A DNA stretch of 12,329 bases from JACVRW01 sp040509755 (GTDB lineage Bacteria; Actinomycetota; Thermoleophilia; Solirubrobacterales; Thermoleophilaceae), in NCBI GenBank assembly GCA_040509755.1, contig JBEVKF010000058.1, positions 1-12,329 on the forward strand, in the 5' to 3' direction. Made by a program: the position numbers and the translations under genes. Positions 1 through 7,392 of this stretch are shown here, one piece after another; the first letter of the stretch is position 1, and each line of letters begins with the position of its first letter. The notes beneath the pieces were generated by a model. That model worked only from the letters and a program-made list of their open reading frames with translations. It searched no databases and was not told the origin of the DNA.

Positions 1-2126
1 TCCGCCTCCGACGCGCCGGTGGCGTGTAGGAAGCGGGCGAGGCGCCGCCGCAGGCGGGCCAGCGAGGACGGATCCGCCGGCAGCGCGAGGCTGATGCGGT
101 CGGACGGGGCCGGCAGCGGGCGAACGGCCAGCAGCGCCACGTCATCGCCCGGCTCGCCGTGCGCGAGGACCGCCTCGATCACGCGCTCGCACAGCGCGTC
201 GAGACCGTCATGGCCGCCTCCAGCCACGGCGGCGAGATTCTCCAGTCCACGGTCGAGACCCTCGTCGCGGCGCTCCACGAGCCCATCCGTGTAGAGCAGC
301 AGCGACGACCCCGGCGGCAGCACGGCGCTGGCCTCGCGGAACACGGCCGGGTCCGAGGCGCCGATCGGGACGGAGCGGCCGCCCTCCAGGAAGCGCGGCC
401 CGTCCGGGGCGATCACGAGGGGCGGCGGGTGGCCGGCGGCGCTGAACGCCACCTCCCCCGTCTCGCGGTCGAGCACGAGGTAGAGCACCGTCGCCATCGC
501 CTCCTCGTCACCGTTGAGCACGAGGCGGTTGACACGCGCCATCACCTCCGCCGGGGACGCCTCAGCCACCCCATACGCGCGGAACGCGTTGCGCAGCTGG
601 CCCATGAACTTCGCCGCGCGCAGCCCATGGCCCACCACGTCACCGACCACGAGCGCCACCCGGCCGTCGGGGCGCTCGAGCGCGTCGTACCAGTCGCCCC
701 CGATCGCGGTTCCGCGCGCGGCCGGCAGGTAGCGCGCGGCGATCTCCAGGCCCTCGATGCGCGGCAGCCGCTCGGGCAGAAGGCTGCGCTGAAGCGTTTC
801 CGCGATCGTGTGCTCGCGCTCGTAAACCTCGCGCAGGCGGGCCTCCACGGTCTTGCGTTCGTGGATGTCGATCGCCGTGCCCACGTACCCGGCGAAGCGC
901 CCGCCCACGTAACGTGGAACGCCACGGTCGACGATCCAGCGGTAGTCGCCCTCCCGGCCGCGTAGGCGGTACTCGTGTTCCCACGGCTCGCGGCGGGCAA
1001 GCCGCTCGTTCCAGGTGGCGAGCGCGGCCGGGGCGTCCTCGGTGTGTACGCCGCGCGTCCAGGTGTGGCCGAGCTCCTCCTCCAGCGTTGTGCCGGTATA
1101 GCGCAGCCAGCCCTCGTTGACGAACGTCACGAGCCCGGCGTCGTCGGTGGTCCAGATCATCGCCGGCGCGCTGTTGGCAAGCTGGCGAAAGCTCGCCTCG
1201 GACTCACGCAGCGCGTCCTCCATGCCCTTGCGCTCGTCGATGTCGGTGGCGGTTCCCACGTAGCCGACGAACTCGCCCTCCGCAAAGCGCGGAGTGCCCA
1301 CCTCGAGCACCCAGCTGTGGCCGCCGCGGGGGTTGGTGAGCCGGTACTCAAAGCGAAACTCCGCGCGGCGGGCGACGGCCGCACGCCATTCGGCGAGCAT
1401 CTCGGCTCGGTCGTCAGGGTGCGCGCACATCCCGAACGTATCCCCCAGCTCCTCCGCCAGCGTACGGCCGGTGAATCGCAGCCAGCCCTCGTTTACGAAG
1501 GTCACGTCGCCCTCGGCGTCGGTCATCCACATGAGCGCCGGCGTGGTGTCGGCCAGCTCGCGAAAGCGCGCCTCGCTGTCGCCGACGAGCTCCTCGTGTC
1601 GAGCCCGTTCCGCCGCTGCGCCAAGGACGTTCGCGAGCGCTTGAAGGAAATTGGCGTCGTCCGGGCTGAAGTGCTGAGGCGTGCGGCTGTTCGCGCCGAG
1701 CACGCCGAAGAGCCGCTCGCGCGACCCGATCGGCGCAGCCATCGCGCTCACGATCGCAAGATCGCGTTGGAGGGCCGAGGCGCCGAAGCGCGTCTCGGTC
1801 GCGAAGTCGTCGATCACGACGGGGCCCTCGGCGTGGAGGGCGAAACCGGGAAGCTCCTCCTCGCCCGCGTAAAGCGCTCCCCCAAGCACGCCGTCGGGTA
1901 ATCCGTGGCCGCCGCGCACCAACAGGGCGCGCCCGTCCCCGGTCAGCTCCAGGACCGATGCATAGTCGGTGCCCAGCTCGCGGGCGGCGGACTCGACGGC
2001 CTCGTCGATCAGGTCGTCCAGCGGCGCCCCCGCCAAGGCTCGCTGGCCGAGCTCGACCACGGCGGCCTGCTGATGCGCCCGAGTGCCCACCTCGTCCCGG
2101 TAGCGATGAGCTCGGCGCCGAAGCAT
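1..2126 (-). CDS. GAF-PAS-PAS-SpoIIE (PP2C) sensor phosphatase with start of an RsbW-like ATPase domain, C-terminus cut by window edge
   Basis: RsbU/SpoIIE-like serine phosphatase with N-terminal sensory domains; the family dephosphorylates anti-sigma-factor antagonists in partner-switching systems. About 708 residues are visible from ATG at 2126. Order: GAF about 35-165; PAS1 about 183-307; PAS2 about 308-432; a linker reading ETLQRSLLPERLP near 443, typical of RsbU-like proteins; then PP2C/SpoIIE to about 665. Metal-binding motifs are present: GGDWYD (476-481), GDVVGHG (495-501), LLYTDG (610-615) and PGDD (659-662). The last visible residues, ISLALPADPSSLARLRRRL, look like the start of a HATPase_c (RsbW-type kinase) domain, so phosphatase and kinase may be fused. 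No signal peptide or membrane segment is visible, so it is likely cytosolic. It starts 11 nt after the sigma-factor stop codon and is probably co-transcribed with it. The ribosome site is weak (CCGGG), so the exact start is less certain. The signal it senses cannot be told from sequence. Confidence 0.9.
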   Translation of the reverse strand, partial: MLRRRAHRYRDEVGTRAHQQAAVVELGQRALAGAPLDDLIDEAVESAARELGTDYASVLELTGDGRALLVRGGHGLPDGVLGGALYAGEEELPGFALHAEGPVVIDDFATETRFGASALQRDLAIVSAMAAPIGSRERLFGVLGANSRTPQHFSPDDANFLQALANVLGAAAERARHEELVGDSEARFRELADTTPALMWMTDAEGDVTFVNEGWLRFTGRTLAEELGDTFGMCAHPDDRAEMLAEWRAAVARRAEFRFEYRLTNPRGGHSWVLEVGTPRFAEGEFVGYVGTATDIDERKGMEDALRESEASFRQLANSAPAMIWTTDDAGLVTFVNEGWLRYTGTTLEEELGHTWTRGVHTEDAPAALATWNERLARREPWEHEYRLRGREGDYRWIVDRGVPRYVGGRFAGYVGTAIDIHERKTVEARLREVYEREHTIAETLQRSLLPERLPRIEGLEIAARYLPAARGTAIGGDWYDALERPDGRVALVVGDVVGHGLRAAKFMGQLRNAFRAYGVAEASPAEVMARVNRLVLNGDEEAMATVLYLVLDRETGEVAFSAAGHPPPLVIAPDGPRFLEGGRSVPIGASDPAVFREASAVLPPGSSLLLYTDGLVERRDEGLDRGLENLAAVAGGGHDGLDALCERVIEAVLAHGEPGDDVALLAVRPLPAPSDRISLALPADPSSLARLRRRLARFLHATGASEA
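831..1580 (-). repeat. In-frame tandem duplication encoding the two PAS domains (375-bp period)
   Basis: PAS1 and PAS2 of the sensor phosphatase match at an exact 375-bp (125-codon) offset. The 29-bp block at 1102-1130 matches 1477-1505 at 27 of 29 positions. The segments at 861-870 and 1236-1245 keep the same offset. Both protein copies contain VTFVNEGWLR followed by a TG-T-L-EEL pattern, and both end in a GYVGTA-DI-ERK motif. This supports internal duplication of one PAS unit, not recruitment of two unrelated ones. Confidence 0.8.
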
Positions 2127-2137
2127 TTCCCGGTGAC

Positions 2138-2929
2138 CTAGTCGGCTTCGGCCAGCGGGTCGCCCTGCAGGCGGGATTTCAGACGCAGCACCGCCTTGGT
2201 GTGGAGCTGCGACACGCGTGACTCGGTGACGCCGAGAACCTCGCCGATCTCGCGAAGGGTGAGGTTCTCGTAGTAGTAGAGGGCCACCACGAGCTTTTCG
2301 CGCTCCGGCAGACGCGCGATCGCGTCCGCCAGGCGGTCCTTCATCTCGGTGGTGTCCATCTCCGCAGCGGGGTCGGGCGCGCTTGGGTCCTGGATCGTGT
2401 CCAGGAGCGAGACCTGGTCTCCCGAGGAGTCCGAGACCGTCCAGAGCTCATCGAGCGCGACGACCGACGAGTTGGAGATGCGCACGAGCGACTCCTGGAA
2501 CTCCTCGACCGACACCTCGAGCGAGTCGGCCATCTCCTGGTCGGTCGGCGCGCGGTGCAGCTTGTGCTCGAGCTTCGCGTTGGTCCTCTCAATCTCGCGT
2601 GCCTTGGTGCGCACCGAGCGCGGCACCCAGTCGAGCGAGCGGAGTTCGTCGATGACCGAGCCCTTGATGCGTGTGATCGCGAACGTCTCGAACTTGATCT
2701 CGCGCTCAGGCTCGAAGCGCTCGATTGCGGAGATCAGCCCGAGCAGCCCGTAGGAGATGAGGTCGGACTCCTCCACGTGGGAGGGAAGGCCGCTCGACAT
2801 CCGGCCCGCCACGTACTTGACCAGGGGGGCATAGGCGAGCACCAGTCGCTCGCGTGCCTTCTCGTCTCTCTCGTCCTTGTACCGGCGCCAGAGATCCTTG
2901 AGCTCTATCGCCTTGAGGTTGGTCTCCAA
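2138..2929 (-). CDS. whiG: FliA/WhiG-family RNA polymerase sigma factor
   Basis: Alternative sigma-70 factor of the FliA/SigD/WhiG group (group 3), which directs RNA polymerase to a dedicated promoter set. In known members these promoters serve motility, pili or development. 263 residues, normal for the family. Region 2 spans about 25-105, with LVKYVAGRMSSGLP, SDLISYGLLGL and the promoter-melting segment RIKGSVIDELRSLDWVPR. Region 3 is about 110-185. Region 4 is about 200-255, with the helix-turn-helix LTLREIGEVLGVTESRVSQL at 223-242. It resembles Bacillus SigD throughout. The start is TTG at 2929, chosen because GAAGGG lies 5 nt upstream and the product begins at the expected place. It sits 13 nt after the recombinase stop and 11 nt before the sensor phosphatase. 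No anti-sigma gene (RsiG or FlgM type) is visible in the window. The symbol whiG is by family resemblance; the regulon here is unknown. Confidence 0.92.
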   Translation of the reverse strand: METNLKAIELKDLWRRYKDERDEKARERLVLAYAPLVKYVAGRMSSGLPSHVEESDLISYGLLGLISAIERFEPEREIKFETFAITRIKGSVIDELRSLDWVPRSVRTKAREIERTNAKLEHKLHRAPTDQEMADSLEVSVEEFQESLVRISNSSVVALDELWTVSDSSGDQVSLLDTIQDPSAPDPAAEMDTTEMKDRLADAIARLPEREKLVVALYYYENLTLREIGEVLGVTESRVSQLHTKAVLRLKSRLQGDPLAEAD

Positions 2930-2934
2930 GTAAG

Positions 2935-2940
2935 CCCTTC
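2935..2940 (-). promoter_or_regulatory. Ribosome binding site GAAGGG for the sigma factor, supports a TTG start
   Basis: On the minus strand GAAGGG is followed by a 5-nt spacer (CTTAC) and then TTG at 2929-2927. No ATG or GTG in this frame is equally well placed, so this site decides the unusual start codon. It lies in the 13-nt gap after the recombinase stop, so re-initiation from the upstream gene is possible. Confidence 0.65.
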
Positions 2941-2942
2941 GT

Positions 2943-3884
2943 TCACGCGCGCGGATGAGAGCGCGAGTACGCCTGCTTGAGGCGCCTCGACTCTACCCGA
3001 GTGTAGGTCTGAGTCGTGCTGATAGAGGCATGGCCGAGCAGTTCCTGGATCGTGCGCAGGTCGGCGCCCCCCTCGAGCAGGTGCGTGGCAAAGGAGTGGC
3101 GCAGGGTGTGCGGAGAGATGCCCAATCGGCGCGCCTGGAGCTTCAACCGGCGGCGCACGTCGGATGTCGAGAGCCGCCTGCCGCTCTTGGACAGGAAGAG
3201 CGCGGGGCTCTCCCCGACGTGCAGCGCGGGGCGCGCACGGTCGAGATAGCGCTCGACCGCGCGCCAGGCGTGCTCCCCGGCGGGAACCACCCGCGTCTTT
3301 GATCCCTTTCCCTCCACCCGCACCTCCTCGGCGTCCGGGTCAACGCTTTCGACGTCGAGGTTCACGAGCTCCTCGGCGCGCAATCCGGCCGCATAGGCGA
3401 GCTCGAACATGGCGCGGTCGCGGACGTCCAGCGGAGTCGTGCCGGGGATCCGCTCTAGCAGCTCCGCCAACTCACCGGCCTTCAGCACCGCCGGCAGATA
3501 GGCGTCCTGCTTGGGGCTCGAGACCAGGTCAGCCGGGTTGGCCTCGACCTCCCCTCGCTCGAGCAGATAGCGATAGAAGGTGCGGATCGCCGCGAGCTTG
3601 CGCGCCACCGTCGACTTCGCCGCCCCGTTCTCGCCCAGCGCCGCGGCGAAGCGCCGCAGCTCGCGGTGGCTGAGCTCGCGCGGCGCCAGGTCGTGGCTCG
3701 CCGCCCACTCCCCAAGCTGACCGAGGTCGACCCCGTATGCACGGCGGGTCTTCTCGCCCATGCCGCGCATTCGCTGCCAGTCGTCGAAGCCGGCCAGCGC
3801 GCGGCTCCAACCAGGGCCGGGGCCACTAGCCTCTGCCGGCGTGGGCGCGTTCTTCGTCAACACCGAGGATGGGCGGGTGGCCAC
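2943..3884 (-). CDS. xerC: Xer-family tyrosine recombinase (XerC/XerD-like)
   Basis: Site-specific tyrosine recombinase. The family resolves chromosome dimers at dif with FtsK, though some members serve mobile elements. The full catalytic set is visible: R169 (AGLRAEEL), K193 (EGKGSKTR), H259 and R262 (HTLRHSF), H285 (LLGHASI) and nucleophile Y294 (TYTRV). The spacings R-K 24, H-H 26 and H-Y 9 match XerD. The N-terminal core-binding SAM-like domain is about 30-115 and the catalytic domain about 130-300. At 313 residues it is slightly longer than the usual 295-305 because of a Pro/Ala-rich leader of roughly 28 residues. The GTG at 3884 has no good ribosome site, and GTG 3863 or TTG 3860 are in-frame alternatives; a later start would reduce the overlap with the small plus-strand gene. 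Whether it is XerC or XerD cannot be decided without the genome's other copy. First gene of the run with the sigma factor and phosphatase. Confidence 0.9.
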   Translation of the reverse strand: MATRPSSVLTKNAPTPAEASGPGPGWSRALAGFDDWQRMRGMGEKTRRAYGVDLGQLGEWAASHDLAPRELSHRELRRFAAALGENGAAKSTVARKLAAIRTFYRYLLERGEVEANPADLVSSPKQDAYLPAVLKAGELAELLERIPGTTPLDVRDRAMFELAYAAGLRAEELVNLDVESVDPDAEEVRVEGKGSKTRVVPAGEHAWRAVERYLDRARPALHVGESPALFLSKSGRRLSTSDVRRRLKLQARRLGISPHTLRHSFATHLLEGGADLRTIQELLGHASISTTQTYTRVESRRLKQAYSRSHPRA

Positions 3885-4113
3885 GCGAAATCAGCTTGCC
3901 GATGCGCGGCTCGTGGACGGGGACGGCAAGCCCGGCCGCCCCTGGCACCCGATCCAGGGCCCGAGCGACGCGTCAACCATGTGGTACTCCGTGCTTCGAA
4001 AGCGCGAACGGGGCGTCTTCATAGGCACGCTCTGCATTCGACACACCGACCGCCGAACCTTTCTGGAGGAGCGCGGGTGGGAGGAGATCCCGATCGAGCA
4101 GATCGGGATCTGA
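3841..4113 (+). CDS. Small protein of unknown function (about 90 aa)
   Basis: I do not recognise this family. The open frame begins with GTG at 3841 (VGAFFVNTEDGRVATRN) and ends at TGA 4111-4113. Third codon positions are strongly G/C (runs such as ggc gcg ttc ttc gtc aac acc), as expected of a real gene here. The product is soluble and mixed alpha/beta in character, with four Trp and several Arg/Glu pairs near the end (RTFLEERGWEEIPIEQIGI). There is no signal peptide, membrane segment or Cys-pair motif. The frame is open back to ATG 3760, but that start would lie well inside the recombinase gene, so GTG 3841 is preferred. No clear ribosome site precedes it; leaderless translation is possible. 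It is the only plus-strand gene in the left two thirds of the window. It diverges from the recombinase with overlapping 5' ends and converges on the L,D-transpeptidase gene across 13 nt. Confidence 0.6.
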   Translation: MGAFFVNTEDGRVATRNQLADARLVDGDGKPGRPWHPIQGPSDASTMWYSVLRKRERGVFIGTLCIRHTDRRTFLEERGWEEIPIEQIGI

Positions 4114-4126
4114 GGCCCGGCGCGCG

Positions 4127-5161
4127 TCAGGCGATGTAGATGGGCGCTCCGACGGGAACGCGGTCGTAGAGCTCGATCACGTCCGGGATCGCCATCCGGA
4201 TACAGCCGTGGGATGCGGCGCTGCCGAGCGAGTAGGTCTGGTCGGTGCCGTGGATGCCGGCGCCGTCGAAGATGCCCAGCCAGCGCGCCTTGAGCGGGTT
4301 TTCGGCCACGCCGCCCGGCACGACCGTGCCCGCGAGGTCGCCGGCCCAGTCGCTGTTGGGCACGGTCCAGGCGGGGTCAACCGCCTTGTTCTGGATGTGG
4401 TACAGCCCCGCCGGAGTGTCGAAGCCCACGGCGCCCACGGCCACGGTGTACTCCTTGACGAGCTTGAGCTTCTGGTAGTAGCGCAGCTTGAAGTTGACGC
4501 GGTCGGCGATCAGCAGCGTCGGGTACTTGCGGGCGAGCTCGGCCTGGGTGACCTTCGGGCGCACGATTCGCACGGGCGCCTTGACGGCGCGGTCGACCCC
4601 CGGGACCGTCAGCGCCTGGGCGAGCCGCTCTTGGAGCAGCTGACTCTTGACCGCGATTCCGTTGCGCTCCTTGACCTTCTCGAGCGACGGGAAATCGACC
4701 TCGGCGTCCTGAGCCTTGCGGTTGAGGCTCTTCTGCACGCGCGCCACAAGCTCCTGGACGGCGGCCTCGTCGTAGGTCACGCGGGCGGATACCTGGGCGT
4801 CCTCTTCCCCACCGGAGAGATCGCGGGCCACGCGGCTGAAGATGCTGCCGCTGCGGCTCGCCTCGATCGCCTCGTCGACCATGCCGTCGACGTCTGCCTG
4901 CACACCGGCGTCCTCGGCCGAGAGGTTGAAGCGCCGTTTAGCCCTGCGTACCGCTATTGGCTGCTCGAGCGGCTCCTTCAGCCGGCGTTCGATCAGCAGC
5001 CGCGCGTCCCCGGTGCTCATGCCGCCCACGTCGATGCCGGCGACGGTCACGCCCTCGGCGATCAGGTCCTCGCGCGACGAGTCGTACGCGTACGCAGCGA
5101 CCGCGCCTCCCGCAAGGACGAGCAGGAGTACGGCCACGAGGATGAAGGACTTCTGCCTCAT
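4127..5161 (-). CDS. L,D-transpeptidase (YkuD) with VanW-type peptidoglycan-binding domains
   Basis: Extracytoplasmic enzyme that forms 3-3 peptidoglycan cross-links or anchors proteins to stem peptides through a catalytic cysteine. 344 residues. Residues 5-25 form a hydrophobic signal anchor (FILVAVLLLVLAGGAVAAYA). Residues about 35-205 contain one or two PG_binding_4/YoaR-like domains (GVTVAGIDVGGMST is characteristic), as in the Enterococcus faecium Ldt. The YkuD domain is about 215-344, with HGT at 304-306 and SHGCIRM at 317-323; Cys320 is the nucleophile and His318 and His304 are conserved. The ATG at 5161 is preceded by GGTGGA at 8-nt spacing. A 67-nt gap separates it from the epimerase stop, so it may be the last gene of that run or have its own promoter. 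Its stop converges on the small plus-strand gene. The enzyme class is secure; the exact physiological role is inferred. Confidence 0.92.
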   Translation of the reverse strand: MRQKSFILVAVLLLVLAGGAVAAYAYDSSREDLIAEGVTVAGIDVGGMSTGDARLLIERRLKEPLEQPIAVRRAKRRFNLSAEDAGVQADVDGMVDEAIEASRSGSIFSRVARDLSGGEEDAQVSARVTYDEAAVQELVARVQKSLNRKAQDAEVDFPSLEKVKERNGIAVKSQLLQERLAQALTVPGVDRAVKAPVRIVRPKVTQAELARKYPTLLIADRVNFKLRYYQKLKLVKEYTVAVGAVGFDTPAGLYHIQNKAVDPAWTVPNSDWAGDLAGTVVPGGVAENPLKARWLGIFDGAGIHGTDQTYSLGSAASHGCIRMAIPDVIELYDRVPVGAPIYIA

Positions 5162-5228
5162 GGAGCGGATCCACCATCAGTCTAGGGCGCGCTCCAGCGG
5201 ACAAATGCGCCTGAACGCGCGCTTGCGC

Positions 5229-6500
5229 TTAGGGGCCCCGCTCGGCCTGCATCTCCTCGACCGCCCGGGTGGCGCGCTGCTCGGCCATCGTGGCGCGGTC
5301 CAGGGCCTTCTGGGCAGTCTGCTCAGCGGCCTCCGCGCGCCGCTCGGCCGCTGTGAGGCGGTCGTCGGCGTCTCCGAGCGAGCCCGCGCGGTCGCCCTGG
5401 CTCCTCCCGGTGGCCTTGTCGCGCGCCGTCTTGACGTGCGGGCTCCAGCGCAGGAACTCCTCGACCTCGCGCTCATAGCGGTAGGGCTCCTGGGCCCCCT
5501 GCAGCATCGGGTTCAGTCGCAAGTGCTCGCCGAGCTTGAGCACCGCCTCGCGGCTCGTGTAGCCGTAATCAAAGCCCGTGACCTTGAAGCGGCGGTTGTC
5601 GACCCCGCGCCCGAAGCGCAGCTGGTTGAGCGCCTCCGGGGGCACCTTGATGCCGAGGCGCCGCAGGGCCGAGGCCGCGAGACCCGTGCCCCACGGCGGC
5701 AGCACCGGCGCATAGGGCTTGCCGAGCAGGCTCGCGACCTCGCTCAGCGCCAGCACGCCGTCGCCGGCGACGTTGTAGACCCCGGGGATGTCGTGCTTGA
5801 CCGCGTGCTCGAGCGCGTGCACCACGTCGTCCTCGTGCACGAACTGGTAACGCGGATCAAAGCCGAGGATCATCGGGACCGCCGGTAGCGAGAACAGGTC
5901 GATGTGCGAGGTGCGCAGGTCCGGCCCCAGGACGTTCGCAAAGCGCAGCACGCTGACGGTGGTGTCCGGGCTGCGCTCGGCGAACGCGGTCAGCGATGCC
6001 TCGACCTCGCCGATGTCGCGCTCGATCGGGGTGCGCGGCGGATGCGGGCGGCCCATGGTCTCGTCGAAGAAGGCGGGGTCGTCGCGCTCGCAGCCATAGA
6101 AGTGCGTCGATGACTTGAACACCACCTTTCGCACGGGCGAGTCGCCCGAGCAGGCGGCGAGGATGTTCATCGTCCCGATGATGTTGTTCTCGTGGGCCCT
6201 CGAGGGCGTCGTAGTCGAGGAGTCCACGACGAGACGCGTATCGACGACAGTGTCGATCTCGGCCGCCTCCACCACACGGCGCAGCAGCGCGTGCTGGGCG
6301 CTGACCTTGACGTACTCGGTCCGCTCGAGCTCGACCTGGGGCTCCTCGTTGTCGACGCCGATCACCGCCTCGACCTCCGGGAAGGCTTCCAGCGCCTGCG
6401 CGAGGCGCCCGCCCCAATAGGTCGACAGACCGGTGAGCAGGATGCGGCGCGAGTCCATTGCGCCCGGCCGGGTAATTTCCCCGCGCGCCGCCATCGTCAT
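5229..6500 (-). CDS. Atypical extended-SDR / NAD-dependent epimerase-like protein with a coiled-coil tail
   Basis: Rossmann-fold member of the extended SDR (GalE-like) group, 423 residues from ATG 6500. The nucleotide-binding start is RRILLTGLSTYWGGRLA (18-34). VVFKSSTHFYG (127-136) corresponds to the usual SSS-VYG strand, and FVHEDDVVHALEHA (220-233) and VYNVAGDG (241-248) are also family-typical. The position where YxxxK is expected reads PIERDIGEVE (158-167), so both catalytic residues appear replaced. By recollection the closest described relative is mycobacterial Rv0501 (called galE2), which likewise stands beside an acyltransferase. Residues about 360-423 form an Ala/Glu/Arg-rich predicted coiled coil. 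The start is chosen for the ATGA overlap with the acyltransferase stop; ATG 6494 or ATG 6458 (MDSRRILL) are alternatives. The substrate is unknown; it may bind a nucleotide-sugar or lipid intermediate, or have a scaffold role. Confidence 0.85.
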   Translation of the reverse strand: MTMAARGEITRPGAMDSRRILLTGLSTYWGGRLAQALEAFPEVEAVIGVDNEEPQVELERTEYVKVSAQHALLRRVVEAAEIDTVVDTRLVVDSSTTTPSRAHENNIIGTMNILAACSGDSPVRKVVFKSSTHFYGCERDDPAFFDETMGRPHPPRTPIERDIGEVEASLTAFAERSPDTTVSVLRFANVLGPDLRTSHIDLFSLPAVPMILGFDPRYQFVHEDDVVHALEHAVKHDIPGVYNVAGDGVLALSEVASLLGKPYAPVLPPWGTGLAASALRRLGIKVPPEALNQLRFGRGVDNRRFKVTGFDYGYTSREAVLKLGEHLRLNPMLQGAQEPYRYEREVEEFLRWSPHVKTARDKATGRSQGDRAGSLGDADDRLTAAERRAEAAEQTAQKALDRATMAEQRATRAVEEMQAERGP

Positions 6501-7387
6501 CCGAACCACACCGACTTGCGCGTGGCGAGCATGTCCCAAAGGTTCTCCTGTATGCGTGCGCGGATGTCGTGGGCGACCGTCTGAACGAGGGCCTTGTCGT
6601 CCTGCATGCCCTCCTCGTCGAAGCGGATCGGCTCCAGGAAGCGGATCTTGAACTTCGCGGGAAGGTAGCCCAGCATCCCCAGCAGGCCGAAGTGCGGGAA
6701 GGTCGGAGTGATCGGAAAGTAGAGCAATCCGGTCACGCGCTTCAGCAACCCGAGCTGCGCGAACACAGGCGCCGCCTCCTCGGCCCCGACAACGCACACC
6801 GGGACGATCGGCGTGCGCGCGCGCATGGCCGCCTCGACGAAGCCGCCGCGGCCGAACCGGCGCAGCCGATAGCGGTCCTTGTAGAGCTTCTCCGTGCCCT
6901 TGCGGCCCTCGGGGAACACGAGCACGAGCTGCTCCTCGTCGTAGAGCAGGCGGTGCACGTTCGCCGGGTGGGCCGCCACACAGCCGATCTTTGGGAGCAG
7001 CGTGGAGAAGCCCGGGTAGCCCTTGAAGAAGTGCTCGATCGTGATGTTGACGGGCCGCGGATGCGGGTGCTCCTCCTTGACGGCCTTGGAGATCATCGCG
7101 GCGTCCGGCGGGAGCGCGCCGGAGTGGTTTGAGACCAGCAGGGCGCCGCTCGCCGCGGGCACATGCTCGATTCCCTCGACCTCGGCGCGAAACCAGTAGC
7201 GGTAGAAGAACTCAGCGGCGGTGGCGTCGAAAATGCCTTCGATCCGCTCCGATCGCCCCCAGTCGTTCAGGCGCCGCTCGGGCTCCACACCGGGCAGGTG
7301 GCGCTTGAGCGTCTCGGCCGGCACGAGCGCCGTCGGCGCCGGCTCGCGCTCGCGCATGGACAGGGTCGTACGGCTGCCGTCGGCCAT
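6497..7387 (-). CDS. Lysophospholipid / 1-acylglycerol-3-phosphate acyltransferase family protein (PlsC-like)
   Basis: Membrane-associated acyltransferase expected to move a fatty acyl group onto a glycerolipid or other envelope lipid. 296 residues. Motif I is NHSGALPPD at 87-95, with catalytic His88 and Asp95 (HX6D rather than the usual HX4D). A second conserved stretch with Lys, EHFFKGYPG, is at 118-126. Motif III is VFPEGRKG (157-164) and the proline segment is TPIVPVCVVG. The N-terminal 50 residues are polar and charged. The start ATG 7387 has no strong ribosome site; ATG 7357 (MREREPAP) is an alternative. The stop overlaps the epimerase start as ATGA, so translation of the pair is probably coupled. 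It resembles mycobacterial Rv0502, which neighbours Rv0501 in the same way (from memory, not searched). The acyl acceptor cannot be told from sequence. Confidence 0.87.
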   Translation of the reverse strand: MADGSRTTLSMREREPAPTALVPAETLKRHLPGVEPERRLNDWGRSERIEGIFDATAAEFFYRYWFRAEVEGIEHVPAASGALLVSNHSGALPPDAAMISKAVKEEHPHPRPVNITIEHFFKGYPGFSTLLPKIGCVAAHPANVHRLLYDEEQLVLVFPEGRKGTEKLYKDRYRLRRFGRGGFVEAAMRARTPIVPVCVVGAEEAAPVFAQLGLLKRVTGLLYFPITPTFPHFGLLGMLGYLPAKFKIRFLEPIRFDEEGMQDDKALVQTVAHDIRARIQENLWDMLATRKSVWFG

Positions 7388-7392
7388 CGCAT

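Noticed and set aside
159..1901. Long plus-strand open frames (159-965 and 975-1901) opposite the sensor phosphatase
   Set aside because: Their products are His/Arg/Val-rich with no domain character, while the minus strand gives a continuous GAF-PAS-PAS-SpoIIE protein. They are a side effect of high GC.
4208..5185. Plus-strand open frame of 325 codons opposite the L,D-transpeptidase
   Set aside because: The minus strand has a signal anchor and the SHGCIRM active site; the plus product has no recognisable feature.
5162..5228. Promoter for the L,D-transpeptidase (TTGTCC then TAGACT on the minus strand)
   Set aside because: The spacing is only about 14 nt and the match to consensus is weak. 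It is too uncertain to list as a feature.
6501..6797. Upstream extension of the epimerase-like frame to ATG 6797
   Set aside because: It would overlap about 300 bp of the acyltransferase, and the extra residues are not SDR-like. The ATGA junction at 6500 is the better start.
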